From contig NZ_QJRH01000058.1 in the NCBI RefSeq assembly GCF_003254545.1, forward strand, positions 1 through 64,000: a stretch of 64,000 bases of DNA. The letters are read 5' to 3'. This document shows positions 1-8,710 of this stretch, piece after piece. The position numbers and the translations under genes are program-made. The first letter of the stretch is position 1; each line of letters starts with the position of its first letter. Under the pieces are notes generated by a model. It was given only the letters and a program-made list of their open reading frames with translations. It ran no database searches and was not told the origin of the DNA. This DNA is from Flavobacterium tistrianum (GTDB lineage: Bacteria; Bacteroidota; Bacteroidia; Flavobacteriales; Flavobacteriaceae).

Positions 1-77
1 GTTATGAGTTATGAGTTATGAGTTATGAGTTATGAGTTATGAGTTATGAGTTATGAGTTATGAGTTTTGAGTTTTGA
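1..77. repeat. Heptamer tandem array (GTTATGA)n
   Basis: Nine perfect copies of GTTATGA run from the window edge to base 63, followed by two GTTTTGA variants. The unit is 7 bp, so it cannot keep a reading frame, and no gene overlaps it. The array may continue to the left of the window. Such perfect arrays are prone to copy-number change by slippage. Confidence 0.95.
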
Positions 78-118
78 GTTGAATGAAGTGGAGTAGTCTT
101 TTATTTATATTACTGTAG

Positions 119-138
119 AGACGCACTGCAGTGCGTCT
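119..138. repeat. Perfect 20-bp palindrome
   Basis: AGACGCACTGCAGTGCGTCT is a perfect palindrome followed by a short T run. This GTAGAGACGCACTGCAGTGC-like word is, from general knowledge, a recurrent intergenic palindrome in Bacteroidota. It could act as a hairpin or as a REP-like element. No gene overlaps it. Confidence 0.75.
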
Positions 139-169
139 TTTCATTTGTGTGAAATTGTATTTATTGTTG

Positions 170-203
170 AAAAAAAAACGCATTTCTAAAACTAAGAAAT
201 GCG
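170..203 (-). terminator. Intrinsic terminator of the amidase gene
   Basis: On the minus strand a 9-bp stem (CGCATTTCT with AGAAATGCG, 7-nt loop) is followed by nine T residues. It lies 27 bases past the amidase stop codon. Confidence 0.85.
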
Positions 204-230
204 GTAGTGTATTTTAAAATTGATTTTTAT

Positions 231-1136
231 TTATTGAACCTGTTTTTTATAAATCGAATATATAGCATCAATAGTTTTTCTGTCTAAAACCGATGTTACA
301 TCAGTTTGAATATAATGCAGTTTAAATGCCTGAATTGCCGCTGTCAAATTTTTAGTGTTGTAACCGATAATTCTCAATGCGGGTTCAATTTTAAAATCAA
401 ACGGCGCTGGTTCTAAGACTTCGTCTGGCCAGATTCCAAATCCTTTTTCAGCTAAGGTTTTCCATGGGAACAAGGCGCTTGGATCTTGTTTTCTTCCAGG
501 AGCAATATCTGCGTGACCCAAAAAGTTCTGTGTCGGAATATTGTAATCCTTTTTTAATTTGGTCAACAAAGCTACCAAACTGCTAATTTGAGCTTCTGTA
601 AAAGGCTTAAATCCGTTATTGTCTAACTCAATACCAATAGAGCAAGAGTTAAGATCGGTTGTTTTTCCCCAAGTAGAATTTCCGGCATGCCAAGCTCTTA
701 AATAATCATTAAGCATTTGCACTACTTTTCCGTTTTCAGAAATGACATAATGTGCACTTACCTGAGTCTTGGTTTTTGTGAAAGTGTTAATTGTCTGCTG
801 GAGAGAATCTTGCGCGGTATGATGAATAATTACGAAGCTTGGTTTTCTTAAATTGAAATTTACCGTACCAATCCATTCGGTATTAATTCCGTTTTGTAAA
901 TAAGTAGAATTTGTCTTAGATAAAGTGTCTTTTACAATTCTCAACTGCTGCGCATACGAAGTATCAATAACAACAGGTGAAACTGCTGGAATTGGTTTAG
1001 CTTCTTTACTTGTAATCTGGTTTTCCAAATTTTTCAGCTGCTGATCATAAGCTTTTTCAGTATTCTTGTACGGATTTGTAGAACAAGCACTGACAATAAC
1101 TGCTAAAATCAGATAACAAAAATTTTTTTTTGTCAT
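231..1136 (-). CDS. N-acetylmuramoyl-L-alanine amidase lipoprotein (AmiD-like)
   Basis: The 301-residue product starts with a lipoprotein signal (VIVSACS lipobox, Cys18). It is predicted to sit in the outer membrane facing the periplasm. An Amidase_2/PGRP zinc-amidase domain covers roughly residues 85-235: VIIHHTA supplies the first zinc His, AHYVISENG follows, and GHADIAPGRKQDP carries the second His and the catalytic Lys region. The family cleaves the lactyl bond between MurNAc and the stem peptide during wall recycling. The tail after residue 240 resembles a small peptidoglycan-binding module. The next gene upstream is only 28 bases away, so the two may be co-transcribed. Confidence 0.85.
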   Translation of the reverse strand: MTKKNFCYLILAVIVSACSTNPYKNTEKAYDQQLKNLENQITSKEAKPIPAVSPVVIDTSYAQQLRIVKDTLSKTNSTYLQNGINTEWIGTVNFNLRKPSFVIIHHTAQDSLQQTINTFTKTKTQVSAHYVISENGKVVQMLNDYLRAWHAGNSTWGKTTDLNSCSIGIELDNNGFKPFTEAQISSLVALLTKLKKDYNIPTQNFLGHADIAPGRKQDPSALFPWKTLAEKGFGIWPDEVLEPAPFDFKIEPALRIIGYNTKNLTAAIQAFKLHYIQTDVTSVLDRKTIDAIYSIYKKQVQ

Positions 1137-1164
1137 AATTCGTTGTTTTATAGGTTAATAACGA

Positions 1165-1719
1165 TTATTCTGATATTTTCGTATCTGGAGTTTCTTTTAC
1201 TTCTTTTGAGTCTTTAGAATCTTTATCTTTTTTCTTCTTAGATTTTGTCTTTTTTATATCTTTTAACGTATCCATGAAAGTTTTGTACTTTTCAATTTGA
1301 TCTGGATTCAAAAAAGAAGTGATTTTTTTATCAGTACTTTCACGTAAAGCTTTTATCTGTTCAATTTTTTGCTCTTGGTTACTGCTTTCGTTTTTTAATA
1401 AAATACCTTGTTCTCTAACGCTATCCGCTAAAACATTTGTGATTGCAATTGCTTGTAATTCGTCTAAGTTTACCTGCGGTTTCATTTGTTCAACAATATA
1501 TGCTGCAGTTTCTTCAGGTGGAGTCTCCTTAGGTTTGCTTTGAGAACCCTGCTGTTGTCCAGCCATCATGCTTCTGTCCATACCCATTCCGCCACCTCTT
1601 CCGTAACCATTACCATAACCACCACCGTAACCATTATTGTATCCTCCTCCATATTGAGCAGAAACAGTAAAAGTAAATAAGCCAAAAACTAAAATAAATA
1701 AAGTTTGAAAAGGTTTCAT
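1165..1719 (-). CDS. Small secreted Gly-rich hypothetical protein
   Basis: The ATG at 1717-1719 is chosen because it begins a clean signal peptide (MKPFQTLFILVFGLFTFTVS, then AQ), while a longer frame adds residues in front of the signal. The mature protein opens with a Gly/Tyr/Asn-rich stretch of about 35 residues (repeats of GGGY and NGYG). A predicted helical region of about 90 residues follows (QMKPQVNLDELQAIAITNVL, LNPDQIEKYKTFMDTL), then a very Lys/Asp-rich tail. The helical part resembles heat-shock-type LTXXQ or Spy-like periplasmic proteins found next to envelope genes. This is inference; no catalytic motif is visible. Confidence 0.7.
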   Translation of the reverse strand: MKPFQTLFILVFGLFTFTVSAQYGGGYNNGYGGGYGNGYGRGGGMGMDRSMMAGQQQGSQSKPKETPPEETAAYIVEQMKPQVNLDELQAIAITNVLADSVREQGILLKNESSNQEQKIEQIKALRESTDKKITSFLNPDQIEKYKTFMDTLKDIKKTKSKKKKDKDSKDSKEVKETPDTKISE

Positions 1720-1761
1720 AAAAGTATTTTTATCTGTGATTAACAATAGTTCAGCGTAAAT

Positions 1762-3075
1762 TTAAGTAGGTTCTCCGTATAAATCAAATTCTGTAGCTTC
1801 AATTATCTTGATATTAACAAATTCTCCAGTTTTTACATAATGTTTAGAAGCATCGATTAAAACTTCATTGTCAACATCTGGGCTGTCAAATTCTGTACGG
1901 CCAACAAAATGAGCTCCTTCTTTTCTGTCAATGATGCATTTATATACTTTGCCAACTTTTTCTTGGTTCAAATCCCAAGAAATTTGAGATTGAAGTTCCA
2001 TAATTTCGTTTGCTCTAGCTTGTTTTACATCATCAGGAACATCATCTTCTAATAAATAGGCATGAGTATTTTCTTCATGAGAATAGGCAAAACATCCCAT
2101 TCTGTCAAACTTCATTTCTTGAACAAAATCTTTCAGAATTTCAAAATCTTCTTGAGTTTCGCCTGGATAACCAACAATAAGAGTAGTTCTAATTGCCATT
2201 CCAGGAACTGCTGCGCGGAAATCTTTTAATAACTGAGTAGTTTTTGCCTGAGTTGTACCGCGTCGCATTGATTTCAAAATTGAATCGGAAATGTGCTGCA
2301 ACGGAATATCAATATAGTTACAGATTTTAGGTTCACGCTTCATCACTTCCAAAACATCCATAGGGAAACCAGTAGGGAAGGCATAGTGTAAACGAATCCA
2401 CTCAATTCCTTCTACTTTTACCAAAGCTTCAAGTAACTCAGCAAGATTTCTTTTTTTATAAAGATCAAGACCATAATAAGTTAAATCTTGAGCAATTAAG
2501 ATTAATTCTTTAACGCCATTTTTAGCAAGACCTTCAGCTTCTTTAACCAGTTTTTCAATTGGCTGAGAAACGTGAGAACCTCTCATTAACGGAATAGCGC
2601 AAAAACTGCAAGGTCTGTCGCATCCTTCTGCAATTTTTAAATAAGCATAATTTTTTGGAGTTGTAGTTAAACGTTCTCCAAGTAATTCATGTTTATAATC
2701 GGCTCCAAGAGCTTTTAGTAGCTGAGGTAATTCTGTAGTTCCAAAATATTGGTCAACATTCGGAATTTCTTTTTCTAAATCTGGTCTGTAACGTTCAGAT
2801 AAACATCCTGTTACAAAAACTTTGTCAACAAGTCCCTTATCTTTTTTATCTGCATATTCCAAAATCATATTTACCGATTCTGCTTTTGCATTATCAATAA
2901 ATCCGCAAGTATTAATTACAATGATGTTGCCTTCTTTTTCTGCAGGAGCTTCATGTTCAACTTCTTTTCCATTCGCACGAAGCTGTCCCATTAGGACTTC
3001 ACTATCATAAACATTTTTTGAACACCCAAGAGTGATTACGTTAATTTTGTTCTTTTTTAAAGACTTGGTTCTCAT
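1762..3075 (-). CDS. rimO: Ribosomal protein S12 methylthiotransferase RimO
   Basis: This radical-SAM enzyme (437 residues) methylthiolates the conserved Asp of ribosomal protein S12. The N-terminal UPF0004 domain has three cluster cysteines (LGCSKN, NTCGFID, VTGCLSE). The radical-SAM core carries the CxxxCxxC triad in EGCDRPCSFCAIP. A C-terminal TRAM domain covers the last 65 residues or so. The LGCSKN/RPCSFC pattern and length fit RimO rather than MiaB. The start follows AT-rich DNA with no clear ribosome binding site, as is usual in this phylum. Confidence 0.96.
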   Translation of the reverse strand: MRTKSLKKNKINVITLGCSKNVYDSEVLMGQLRANGKEVEHEAPAEKEGNIIVINTCGFIDNAKAESVNMILEYADKKDKGLVDKVFVTGCLSERYRPDLEKEIPNVDQYFGTTELPQLLKALGADYKHELLGERLTTTPKNYAYLKIAEGCDRPCSFCAIPLMRGSHVSQPIEKLVKEAEGLAKNGVKELILIAQDLTYYGLDLYKKRNLAELLEALVKVEGIEWIRLHYAFPTGFPMDVLEVMKREPKICNYIDIPLQHISDSILKSMRRGTTQAKTTQLLKDFRAAVPGMAIRTTLIVGYPGETQEDFEILKDFVQEMKFDRMGCFAYSHEENTHAYLLEDDVPDDVKQARANEIMELQSQISWDLNQEKVGKVYKCIIDRKEGAHFVGRTEFDSPDVDNEVLIDASKHYVKTGEFVNIKIIEATEFDLYGEPT

Positions 3076-3227
3076 ACTTTTATAAATTGGAGTGCAAAAT
3101 TACACTTTTTTTATTCAAACCGCACTAGTTTGCAGTTTGTTTTAGCTGTTTTTTATGAAGTTAACTGATTTGGTTGCTTGTGTTTTTTGAGTTGAATTTA
3201 AAAACAAGTGGTTTTTTTGAAAGTGTA

Positions 3228-3260
3228 AAAAAAATCCGCCAAGGAAAAACCTGACGGAAA
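3228..3260 (-). terminator. Likely terminator of the FadL-type porin gene
   Basis: On the minus strand an imperfect stem-loop (TCCGTCAGG, loop, CCTTGGCGGA) is followed by eight T residues. It lies 28 bases past the stop codon at 3288. Confidence 0.7.
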
Positions 3261-3287
3261 TTTTCAATCATCTATTTTGATTTTTAA

Positions 3288-4790
3288 TTACAATTCAAAT
3301 AATAAAGTCATAGTAACATTGTTTAGTTTCGAAGTAATGTTAGCTCCGTCAGTGAATCCTCTTGTAAAGAAACCTTGATTTGAATCTCTTTCTAAATAAG
3401 AGTAAGCCAAGTCTAGTTTTGTAGATCCAAAATTATAACCTAAACCTGCAGAATAGCTGTTTAATTCGCCAACTGTAATTCCGTTTTTGTAAGGGCTTCC
3501 TTCGTAGCGATATCCTCCTCTTAAACTTAATTGTTTTATTTTGTATTCAGCACCAATACGAAGCTCTCCTGTGCTGGTTAAAGTATTGCTGATGTCATTA
3601 TTGATTCCTCTGAAACCTGGATCACTTGTAGGTTTGAATTTGCTGTTTCCATAATTTCTTATACCATAATCAACACTTAATAAGCCAGACTTTCCAAAAA
3701 CGTAAGCGGCGCTAAATGTCCATTTGTCTGGTGTTTGTAGAGTATAGGAATCATATACGTTTACAACATTTGGATTTACATTAGCATTTAATGCAGGTCC
3801 GCCGTCTGCTTGTCTTGTTGTGTAGATGCTTTGAGAAGTTTCGTCATATAGTTCATACCAAGTATTTGATTCGTATGCTATACCAAGTCTAAAAGCCTCA
3901 GTAACTTTTCCTATTGCTCCAAGTTGGAAAGAAAAACCATTTCCGTATGTATATAGTTCATTGTTGAAGCGTAAGTTTGAAATTGTTTCATATGGTTGCA
4001 ACGGATTGTTATTGTCTTCGTAGAAACTAGTAGATCTTCTGTAATCGGTTATGTGAACATTTAAATTCGCTCCAAAATAAAGGCGATCTTTATAAGAAGT
4101 TGCAATATTGAAACCTACTTTACTATTGTAGCCTCTAGTGTAAACATCATTTTCTTGGTAATAATTTCCTCCAGGAGGAATATTGCTTAGATATTGAGTA
4201 TTTTCTGGATCAATAGCAGCAGGGTCAATAACATGTCCCCAATATCCCATATATGCTTGCTGTTCTGTGTAATTTAGATCTCTGTAGTCTAATCCGTCTA
4301 TATATTTTAAAGGAATGCCGTTTGCGAAATCTAAGAAATAAGCACCAACTGAATTTGTAGGGTTTGTTCCTGCTGAGAAAATTTCATTGTTGAAATTATT
4401 TGTATTTTCATAAGTGGCTCCAATTGCAATTTTATTCCAGCCAACTCTTGGGTCGTGATTTTTAAATACAAAAACACCCCCTGCTTGATTTAAGATAAAA
4501 GAGTTTTCTTTTTCTGAAGTTTGAGTTCCGAAGTAATTAGAATTGTTTTTGATGTTCTGATTGCTGAATGTTACGCCAACTTGATTGCTATTAAAAATCG
4601 CTGAACCAGCAGGGTTTACGCTCAAAGCAGATATGTCTCCTCCGACAGCTCCAAAAGCACCGCTCATAGCTCTATATCTTGCAGTTCCAGTAAGATTTTC
4701 TTGAGAATAACGCAAAGCATCTGAAACTTCTTGAGAATATGACGCGCTGACAGTTAGTCCTGTTATAAATAGGAAAAGTATTTTTTTCAT
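3288..4790 (-). CDS. OmpP1/FadL/TodX family outer-membrane transporter
   Basis: The product has 500 residues and begins with a signal peptide (MKKILFLFITGLTVSASYS). The mature N-terminus has the family signature for the N-terminal hatch: YRAMSGAFGAVGGDISALSV followed by NPAGSAIF. The rest is alternating aromatic/polar beta-strand sequence ending in Phe-Glu-Leu, consistent with a 14-stranded barrel. FadL-type proteins move hydrophobic molecules across the outer membrane. Flavobacterial relatives are often labelled hemin receptors, but no heme ligand is evident. It lies 41 bases downstream of the repetitive lipoprotein gene, so co-transcription is possible. Confidence 0.88.
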   Translation of the reverse strand: MKKILFLFITGLTVSASYSQEVSDALRYSQENLTGTARYRAMSGAFGAVGGDISALSVNPAGSAIFNSNQVGVTFSNQNIKNNSNYFGTQTSEKENSFILNQAGGVFVFKNHDPRVGWNKIAIGATYENTNNFNNEIFSAGTNPTNSVGAYFLDFANGIPLKYIDGLDYRDLNYTEQQAYMGYWGHVIDPAAIDPENTQYLSNIPPGGNYYQENDVYTRGYNSKVGFNIATSYKDRLYFGANLNVHITDYRRSTSFYEDNNNPLQPYETISNLRFNNELYTYGNGFSFQLGAIGKVTEAFRLGIAYESNTWYELYDETSQSIYTTRQADGGPALNANVNPNVVNVYDSYTLQTPDKWTFSAAYVFGKSGLLSVDYGIRNYGNSKFKPTSDPGFRGINNDISNTLTSTGELRIGAEYKIKQLSLRGGYRYEGSPYKNGITVGELNSYSAGLGYNFGSTKLDLAYSYLERDSNQGFFTRGFTDGANITSKLNNVTMTLLFEL

Positions 4791-4831
4791 TTTGATGAAT
4801 TTTAGTTTGAATTAAGTGTGCTGAGAAAAAA

Positions 4832-5833
4832 TTATCTTCTTCCTCCTCCGCCACCTCCGCCAGATCTCATTCCACCACCGCCGCCACCGCCGCTGTATGA
4901 TCTAGAGCCGCCGCCTCCCATGCTAGGAGAGTAGCTTCTTGATGAGCCACTGCTGCTTGGGGTATAGCTTCTAGAAGAGCCGTTGTTGTAGTTAGGAGTA
5001 TAGCTTCTGTTTGTTGTGGTATTTCCGCTATTGTCGTAAGATCTTCTGTTGCTATAGTTGTAATTAGAACTATTGTTGTAATTTCCTCTATTAGTAAATG
5101 TAGGGCTGGTAGTTCCTCTATTTAAAGTAGAAGTTCTTCTAAAATCGGTATAACTGTTAGATCTATTTGTGGTATAATTTCTATTGGTTGTGTAATCTCC
5201 TCTATTGGTAGTGTATCCTCTGTTAGTGGTGTAATTTCTATTGGTTGTGTAGCCTCTATTGGTGCTGTAATTTCTGTTATAGGCATAGTTTCTGTCTCCA
5301 TAATAACCAGCAGATCCTCTTCTTCCGTAGCTGTATGAATAGTTATAGCCATAGTACGGATATCCCCATCCTGGATAACCCCAACCAGGGTAGTATCCCC
5401 ATCCTGGATATCCCCATCCGTAATATGGGTAGCCCCATCCGTAATAACCGTAGCCATAATAAGGATAGCCCCATCCAAATCCAAATGACCATGTTGGGGT
5501 AGTGTAGAAGTTTACAGAAACATCAGAACTGCTGCTTCCCCATGCAGGATAAGCTACAGAGGCAGTTTGAGTGCTGTCAGAATAATTAGTATAATTGTCA
5601 ACGTCAGTGAAAATTTCAGTTGGTTGATTGTCATCTTGTAGTGATCTGAAATATTCCTTGTATTGGTTATTTGTTCCATTTGCTACATATTTAACAGACG
5701 AACCACCATAAACTCCGTCATTATCATAATATGAGGAATTTTGGTAAGAACCACACGATGCTAGCAATAAACTCAATAATCCAATTAAGTAAAAATGATT
5801 AGAGTTTTGGCGGAGTGAAAGGTAAGTTTTCAT
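4832..5833 (-). CDS. Repetitive Gly/Tyr/Asn-rich surface lipoprotein
   Basis: The 333-residue product has a lipoprotein signal (LLSLLLASCGS, lipid Cys about 27). Residues about 115-165 are Tyr/Trp/Gly repeats built on WGYPYYGYGYYG. Next comes a run of YTTNRN/GYTTNRG hexapeptide-like repeats, then a Ser/Tyr/Asn stretch and a final poly-Gly/Ser/Arg tail. No catalytic domain is visible. The composition resembles other low-complexity lipoproteins conserved in Flavobacterium. The coding repeats make this gene a candidate for length variation. It is divergent from proS. Confidence 0.75.
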   Translation of the reverse strand: MKTYLSLRQNSNHFYLIGLLSLLLASCGSYQNSSYYDNDGVYGGSSVKYVANGTNNQYKEYFRSLQDDNQPTEIFTDVDNYTNYSDSTQTASVAYPAWGSSSSDVSVNFYTTPTWSFGFGWGYPYYGYGYYGWGYPYYGWGYPGWGYYPGWGYPGWGYPYYGYNYSYSYGRRGSAGYYGDRNYAYNRNYSTNRGYTTNRNYTTNRGYTTNRGDYTTNRNYTTNRSNSYTDFRRTSTLNRGTTSPTFTNRGNYNNSSNYNYSNRRSYDNSGNTTTNRSYTPNYNNGSSRSYTPSSSGSSRSYSPSMGGGGSRSYSGGGGGGGMRSGGGGGGGRR

Positions 5834-5935
5834 ATCTGTGGTGTTTTTTATTGTTGCACATTACAAAATTAGTTAGTTTTGTCAAACTATTTAGTTAAAA
5901 TTGTATAAAACAAAATTTGTGCCAAAATATATAAT

Positions 5936-7414
5936 ATGAGTAAGAACCTTACTACAAGATCAGAAGATTATTCGAAATGGTATAACGAACTGGTTGTAAA
6001 GGCAGATCTAGCTGAAAATTCAGGAGTTAGAGGATGTATGGTAATTAAACCATACGGATATGCTATTTGGGAAAAAATGCAAGCTGAGTTAGATCGTATG
6101 TTCAAAGAAACTGGACATCAAAATGCGTATTTCCCTTTGTTTGTACCGAAAAGCATGTTTGAGGCGGAGGAGAAGAATGCTGAGGGATTTGCAAAAGAAT
6201 GCGCGGTTGTAACGCATTACAGATTAAAAAATGACGAAGAAAGACCAGGTAAATTAATGGTTGATCCGAACGCAAGATTAGAAGAGGAGCTTATTGTTCG
6301 TCCAACAAGTGAAGCTATTATTTGGTCTACATATAAAGGATGGGTGCAATCTTATAGAGATTTACCTTTATTAATTAATCAATGGGCAAATGTGGTTCGA
6401 TGGGAAATGCGTACACGTTTATTCTTAAGAACTGCTGAGTTTTTATGGCAAGAAGGGCATACAGCTCATGCGACAAAAGCAGAAGCTATTGAGGAGTCTG
6501 AAAAAATGATGAATGTTTATGCTGATTTTGCTGAGAACTTTATGGCAATTCCAGTTGTGAAAGGTTTTAAAACCGAAACAGAACGTTTTGCTGGTGCAGA
6601 TGAAACATATTGTATTGAAGCATTAATGCAAGACGGAAAAGCTTTGCAGGCTGGTACATCTCACTTCTTGGGACAAAACTTTGCAAAAGCTTTTGATGTT
6701 AAGTTTGCTAATGCTGAAGGAAAACAAGAACACGTTTGGGGAACTTCTTGGGGAGTTTCTACTCGTTTGATGGGAGCGTTGATTATGACACATTCTGATG
6801 ATCAAGGATTGGTATTGCCTCCAAATTTGGCTCCAATTCAAGTGGTTATTGTTCCTATATATAAGACAGATGAACAATTGGCTCAAATTACAGAAGCAGT
6901 TAAGGATTTGACGGCTAAATTGAGAAAATTGAAAATCACAGTTAAATTTGATGACAGAACAACTCAAAAGCCAGGATTTAAATTTGCAGAGTGGGAATTG
7001 AAAGGAGTTCCTGTTCGAATTGCAGTTGGTCCAAAAGATTTAGAAAACGGAACTTTTGAAGTTGCAAGACGCGATAATTTGACAAAAGAGGTCGTTGCTA
7101 GCGAAAAAATCGTTGAACATGTTAATGATCTTTTAGAACAGATTCAAACGGATTTATTTACTAAAGCATTAGATTATCGTAATACTCATATTACGGAAGT
7201 AAATAGTTTTGAGGAATTTAAAGAAGTTTTAGAAGGAAAAGGAGGCTTTTTATCTGCTCATTGGGATGGAACTGCTGAGACAGAAGAGAAGATAAAAGAA
7301 TTGACAAAAGCGACAATTCGATGCATCCCTTTAGATGCTGTTGAAGAGGCGGGAACCTGTGTGTTTACTGGGAATCCATCGTCTAAAAGAGTGCTTTTTG
7401 CTAAGGCATATTAA
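5936..7414 (+). CDS. proS: Prolyl-tRNA synthetase, archaeal/eukaryotic type
   Basis: This class II synthetase (492 residues) charges tRNA-Pro. The core begins with [20 protein letters not shown], and motif 2 is in the [20 protein letters not shown] region with the E(F/H) residues nearby. [16 protein letters not shown] and the following [10 protein letters not shown] form the rest of the active site. An anticodon-binding domain follows ([10 protein letters not shown]), then a C-terminal zinc-type domain. The chain ends in Tyr, as in the archaeal-like subtype, and there is no bacterial editing insert. The first ATG is used. Confidence 0.96.
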   Translation: MSKNLTTRSEDYSKWYNELVVKADLAENSGVRGCMVIKPYGYAIWEKMQAELDRMFKETGHQNAYFPLFVPKSMFEAEEKNAEGFAKECAVVTHYRLKNDEERPGKLMVDPNARLEEELIVRPTSEAIIWSTYKGWVQSYRDLPLLINQWANVVRWEMRTRLFLRTAEFLWQEGHTAHATKAEAIEESEKMMNVYADFAENFMAIPVVKGFKTETERFAGADETYCIEALMQDGKALQAGTSHFLGQNFAKAFDVKFANAEGKQEHVWGTSWGVSTRLMGALIMTHSDDQGLVLPPNLAPIQVVIVPIYKTDEQLAQITEAVKDLTAKLRKLKITVKFDDRTTQKPGFKFAEWELKGVPVRIAVGPKDLENGTFEVARRDNLTKEVVASEKIVEHVNDLLEQIQTDLFTKALDYRNTHITEVNSFEEFKEVLEGKGGFLSAHWDGTAETEEKIKELTKATIRCIPLDAVEEAGTCVFTGNPSSKRVLFAKAY

Positions 7415-7442
7415 AAAAAAATATATTTTTTTGCATTAGGTG

Positions 7443-7472
7443 TTGCGCAAATAAAAAATAGATGTATCTTTG
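7443..7472 (+). promoter_or_regulatory. Promoter of the tRNA-Glu pair
   Basis: A TTGCG element (7443-7447) and TATCTTTG (7465-7472) are separated by 17 bases. They match the Bacteroidota sigma-A pattern TTTG / TAnnTTTG and lie 20 bases upstream of the first tRNA. Confidence 0.75.
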
Positions 7473-7492
7473 CATCCGCAATACAGAAGCAC

Positions 7493-7564
7493 GGTCCGTT
7501 CGTCTATCGGTTAGGACGCCAGGTTTTCATCCTGGTAAGGGGGGTTCGATTCCCCCACGGACTA
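7493..7564 (+). tRNA. tRNA-Glu (UUC)
   Basis: A cloverleaf can be folded from the sequence. The acceptor is GGTCCGT with ACGGACT (G-U first pair). The anticodon stem CCAGG/CCTGG encloses the loop TTTTCAT with anticodon TTC. The T-arm is GGGGG-TTCGATT-CCCCC. The discriminator is A and the gene is followed by CA. It has no 3' gene-encoded CCA. Confidence 0.97.
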
Positions 7565-7609
7565 CAAGTTATATTACATATTGAAAAGTTTCCAACTTAG
7601 GAGAATTTA

Positions 7610-7681
7610 GGTCCGTTCGTCTAGGGGTTAGGACGCCAGGTTTTCATCCTGGTAACAGGGGTTCGATTCCCCTACGGACTA
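7610..7681 (+). tRNA. tRNA-Glu (UUC), second copy
   Basis: It is almost the same as the tRNA 46 bases upstream: same acceptor, anticodon arm and TTC anticodon. Differences are in the D-loop (CTAGGGG against CTATCGG), the variable region and one T-stem pair (AGGGG/CCCCT). It is probably transcribed together with the first copy. Confidence 0.97.
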
Positions 7682-7835
7682 CAAAATTAGTTGTAAATAA
7701 GTTTTGTAAAACAAAGATTGGTGTCTCGGTTTTTGTTTTATTAGTTAAAACCAAAGTGATTGTCTAGCAATTGTGGGAGGTTTTTCTTTTTTAACTAGTA
7801 TTTATAATAATTATTACATCTAAAATTAAAAGAAA

Positions 7836-8087
7836 ATGGCAAATCATAAGTCAGCATTAAAAAGAATCAGAAGCAACGAAAAAAGAAGAGTTCTTAACAG
7901 ATATCAGCATAAAACTACTCGTAATGCTATTAAAGCGTTAAGATTAGCTACTGATAAAGCTGATGCTACTGCAAAATTATCAACTGTAATCTCTATGATT
8001 GATAAATTAGCTAAAAAGAACATCATTCATGATAATAAAGCTTCTAACTTGAAGTCTAAATTAACTAAACATGTTGCTAAATTGTAA
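7836..8087 (+). CDS. rpsT: 30S ribosomal protein S20
   Basis: An 83-residue, very basic helical protein, typical in length for S20, which binds 16S rRNA early in 30S assembly. The N-terminus ([20 protein letters not shown], then NRYQHKT) is diagnostic. It lies 154 bases downstream of the tRNA-Glu pair and ends just before an intrinsic terminator. The start is the only ATG that retains the conserved first residues. Confidence 0.98.
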   Translation: MANHKSALKRIRSNEKRRVLNRYQHKTTRNAIKALRLATDKADATAKLSTVISMIDKLAKKNIIHDNKASNLKSKLTKHVAKL

Positions 8088-8111
8088 TTAAAACAATTTA
8101 CTGAAAATATA

Positions 8112-8139
8112 AAAGTCCTCCAAAAGAGGACTTTTTTTG
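8112..8139 (+). terminator. rpsT intrinsic terminator
   Basis: A 9-bp stem (AAAGTCCTC with GAGGACTTT) with a CAAAA loop is followed by a T run. It lies 25 bases past the rpsT stop. Confidence 0.93.
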
Positions 8140-8152
8140 TTTTAGATCAATA

Positions 8153-8297
8153 AAATTCCAATACATAAATTCCAAATTCCAATATCTGTAAAGACTGGGA
8201 TTTGGAATTTGCTGTTTTGCAAATTGAAAATTTCAGTTTTAATTTTTGTTTGTTGAAGAATTTTGGAATTTGGAATTTAAGCTTTGGATTTTAAATT
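8153..8297. repeat. AATTCCA heptamer inverted-arm repeat
   Basis: The left part contains AAATTCCAAATTCCAAT and the right part TTTTGGAATTTGGAATTTAA, with a further TTTGGAATTT in the middle. The arms are tandem AATTCCA heptamers in opposite orientation and can pair. The right arm runs directly into the stop codon of the response-regulator gene. The same family recurs at 12406-12558. Confidence 0.75.
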
Positions 8298-8705
8298 TTA
8301 TAAATCAATTTTCTTTTTAAGGTATTCTAGCATTGGCTGTGTAATTGGTTTAGAAAGGAAATCTATTATAATAGGATATTTTTTTGCTTTGGCTAGATCT
8401 TCGGGGTCTATAGTAGAAGATAGTACGATTACGGGAACTGTGTTGAACTCTCTGTAGTCTGGAGAAGTGAAATGATCCAAAAACTCCCATCCGCTCATAA
8501 TTGGCATGTTTAAATCTAAAAAAATTAATTCAGGCTTTTTTTTTGTTTTGTCTTTTGTGTATTTTAAGACATTAAAATGATGAAGGGCTTCTTCGCCGTT
8601 TTGAGCTGTAACAACTTCATGTGAAAATGAAGATTTTGAAATGACTTTTTTGCATAGCATTAATGTTATTGGGTCATCATCAATGCATAAAATCTGCTCA
8701 AGCAT
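8298..8705 (-). CDS. Single-domain response regulator
   Basis: The 135-residue protein is a receiver domain only. Visible residues are the acidic pair Asp9-Asp11 (CIDDDP), the phospho-acceptor Asp64 in FLDLNMP, Ser96/97 (VLSS) and Lys119 (LSKP). It has no DNA-binding output, so it probably passes phosphate on or acts by protein contact. It starts 5 bases after the histidine kinase stop on the same strand, so the pair forms one operon and a cognate two-component system is likely. Confidence 0.9.
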   Translation of the reverse strand: MLEQILCIDDDPITLMLCKKVISKSSFSHEVVTAQNGEEALHHFNVLKYTKDKTKKKPELIFLDLNMPIMSGWEFLDHFTSPDYREFNTVPVIVLSSTIDPEDLAKAKKYPIIIDFLSKPITQPMLEYLKKKIDL

Positions 8706-8710
8706 AATAA

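Noticed and set aside
5122..5484. Frames inside the repetitive lipoprotein gene
   Set aside because: They arise from the low-complexity repeats in another frame and have no domain or signal peptide.
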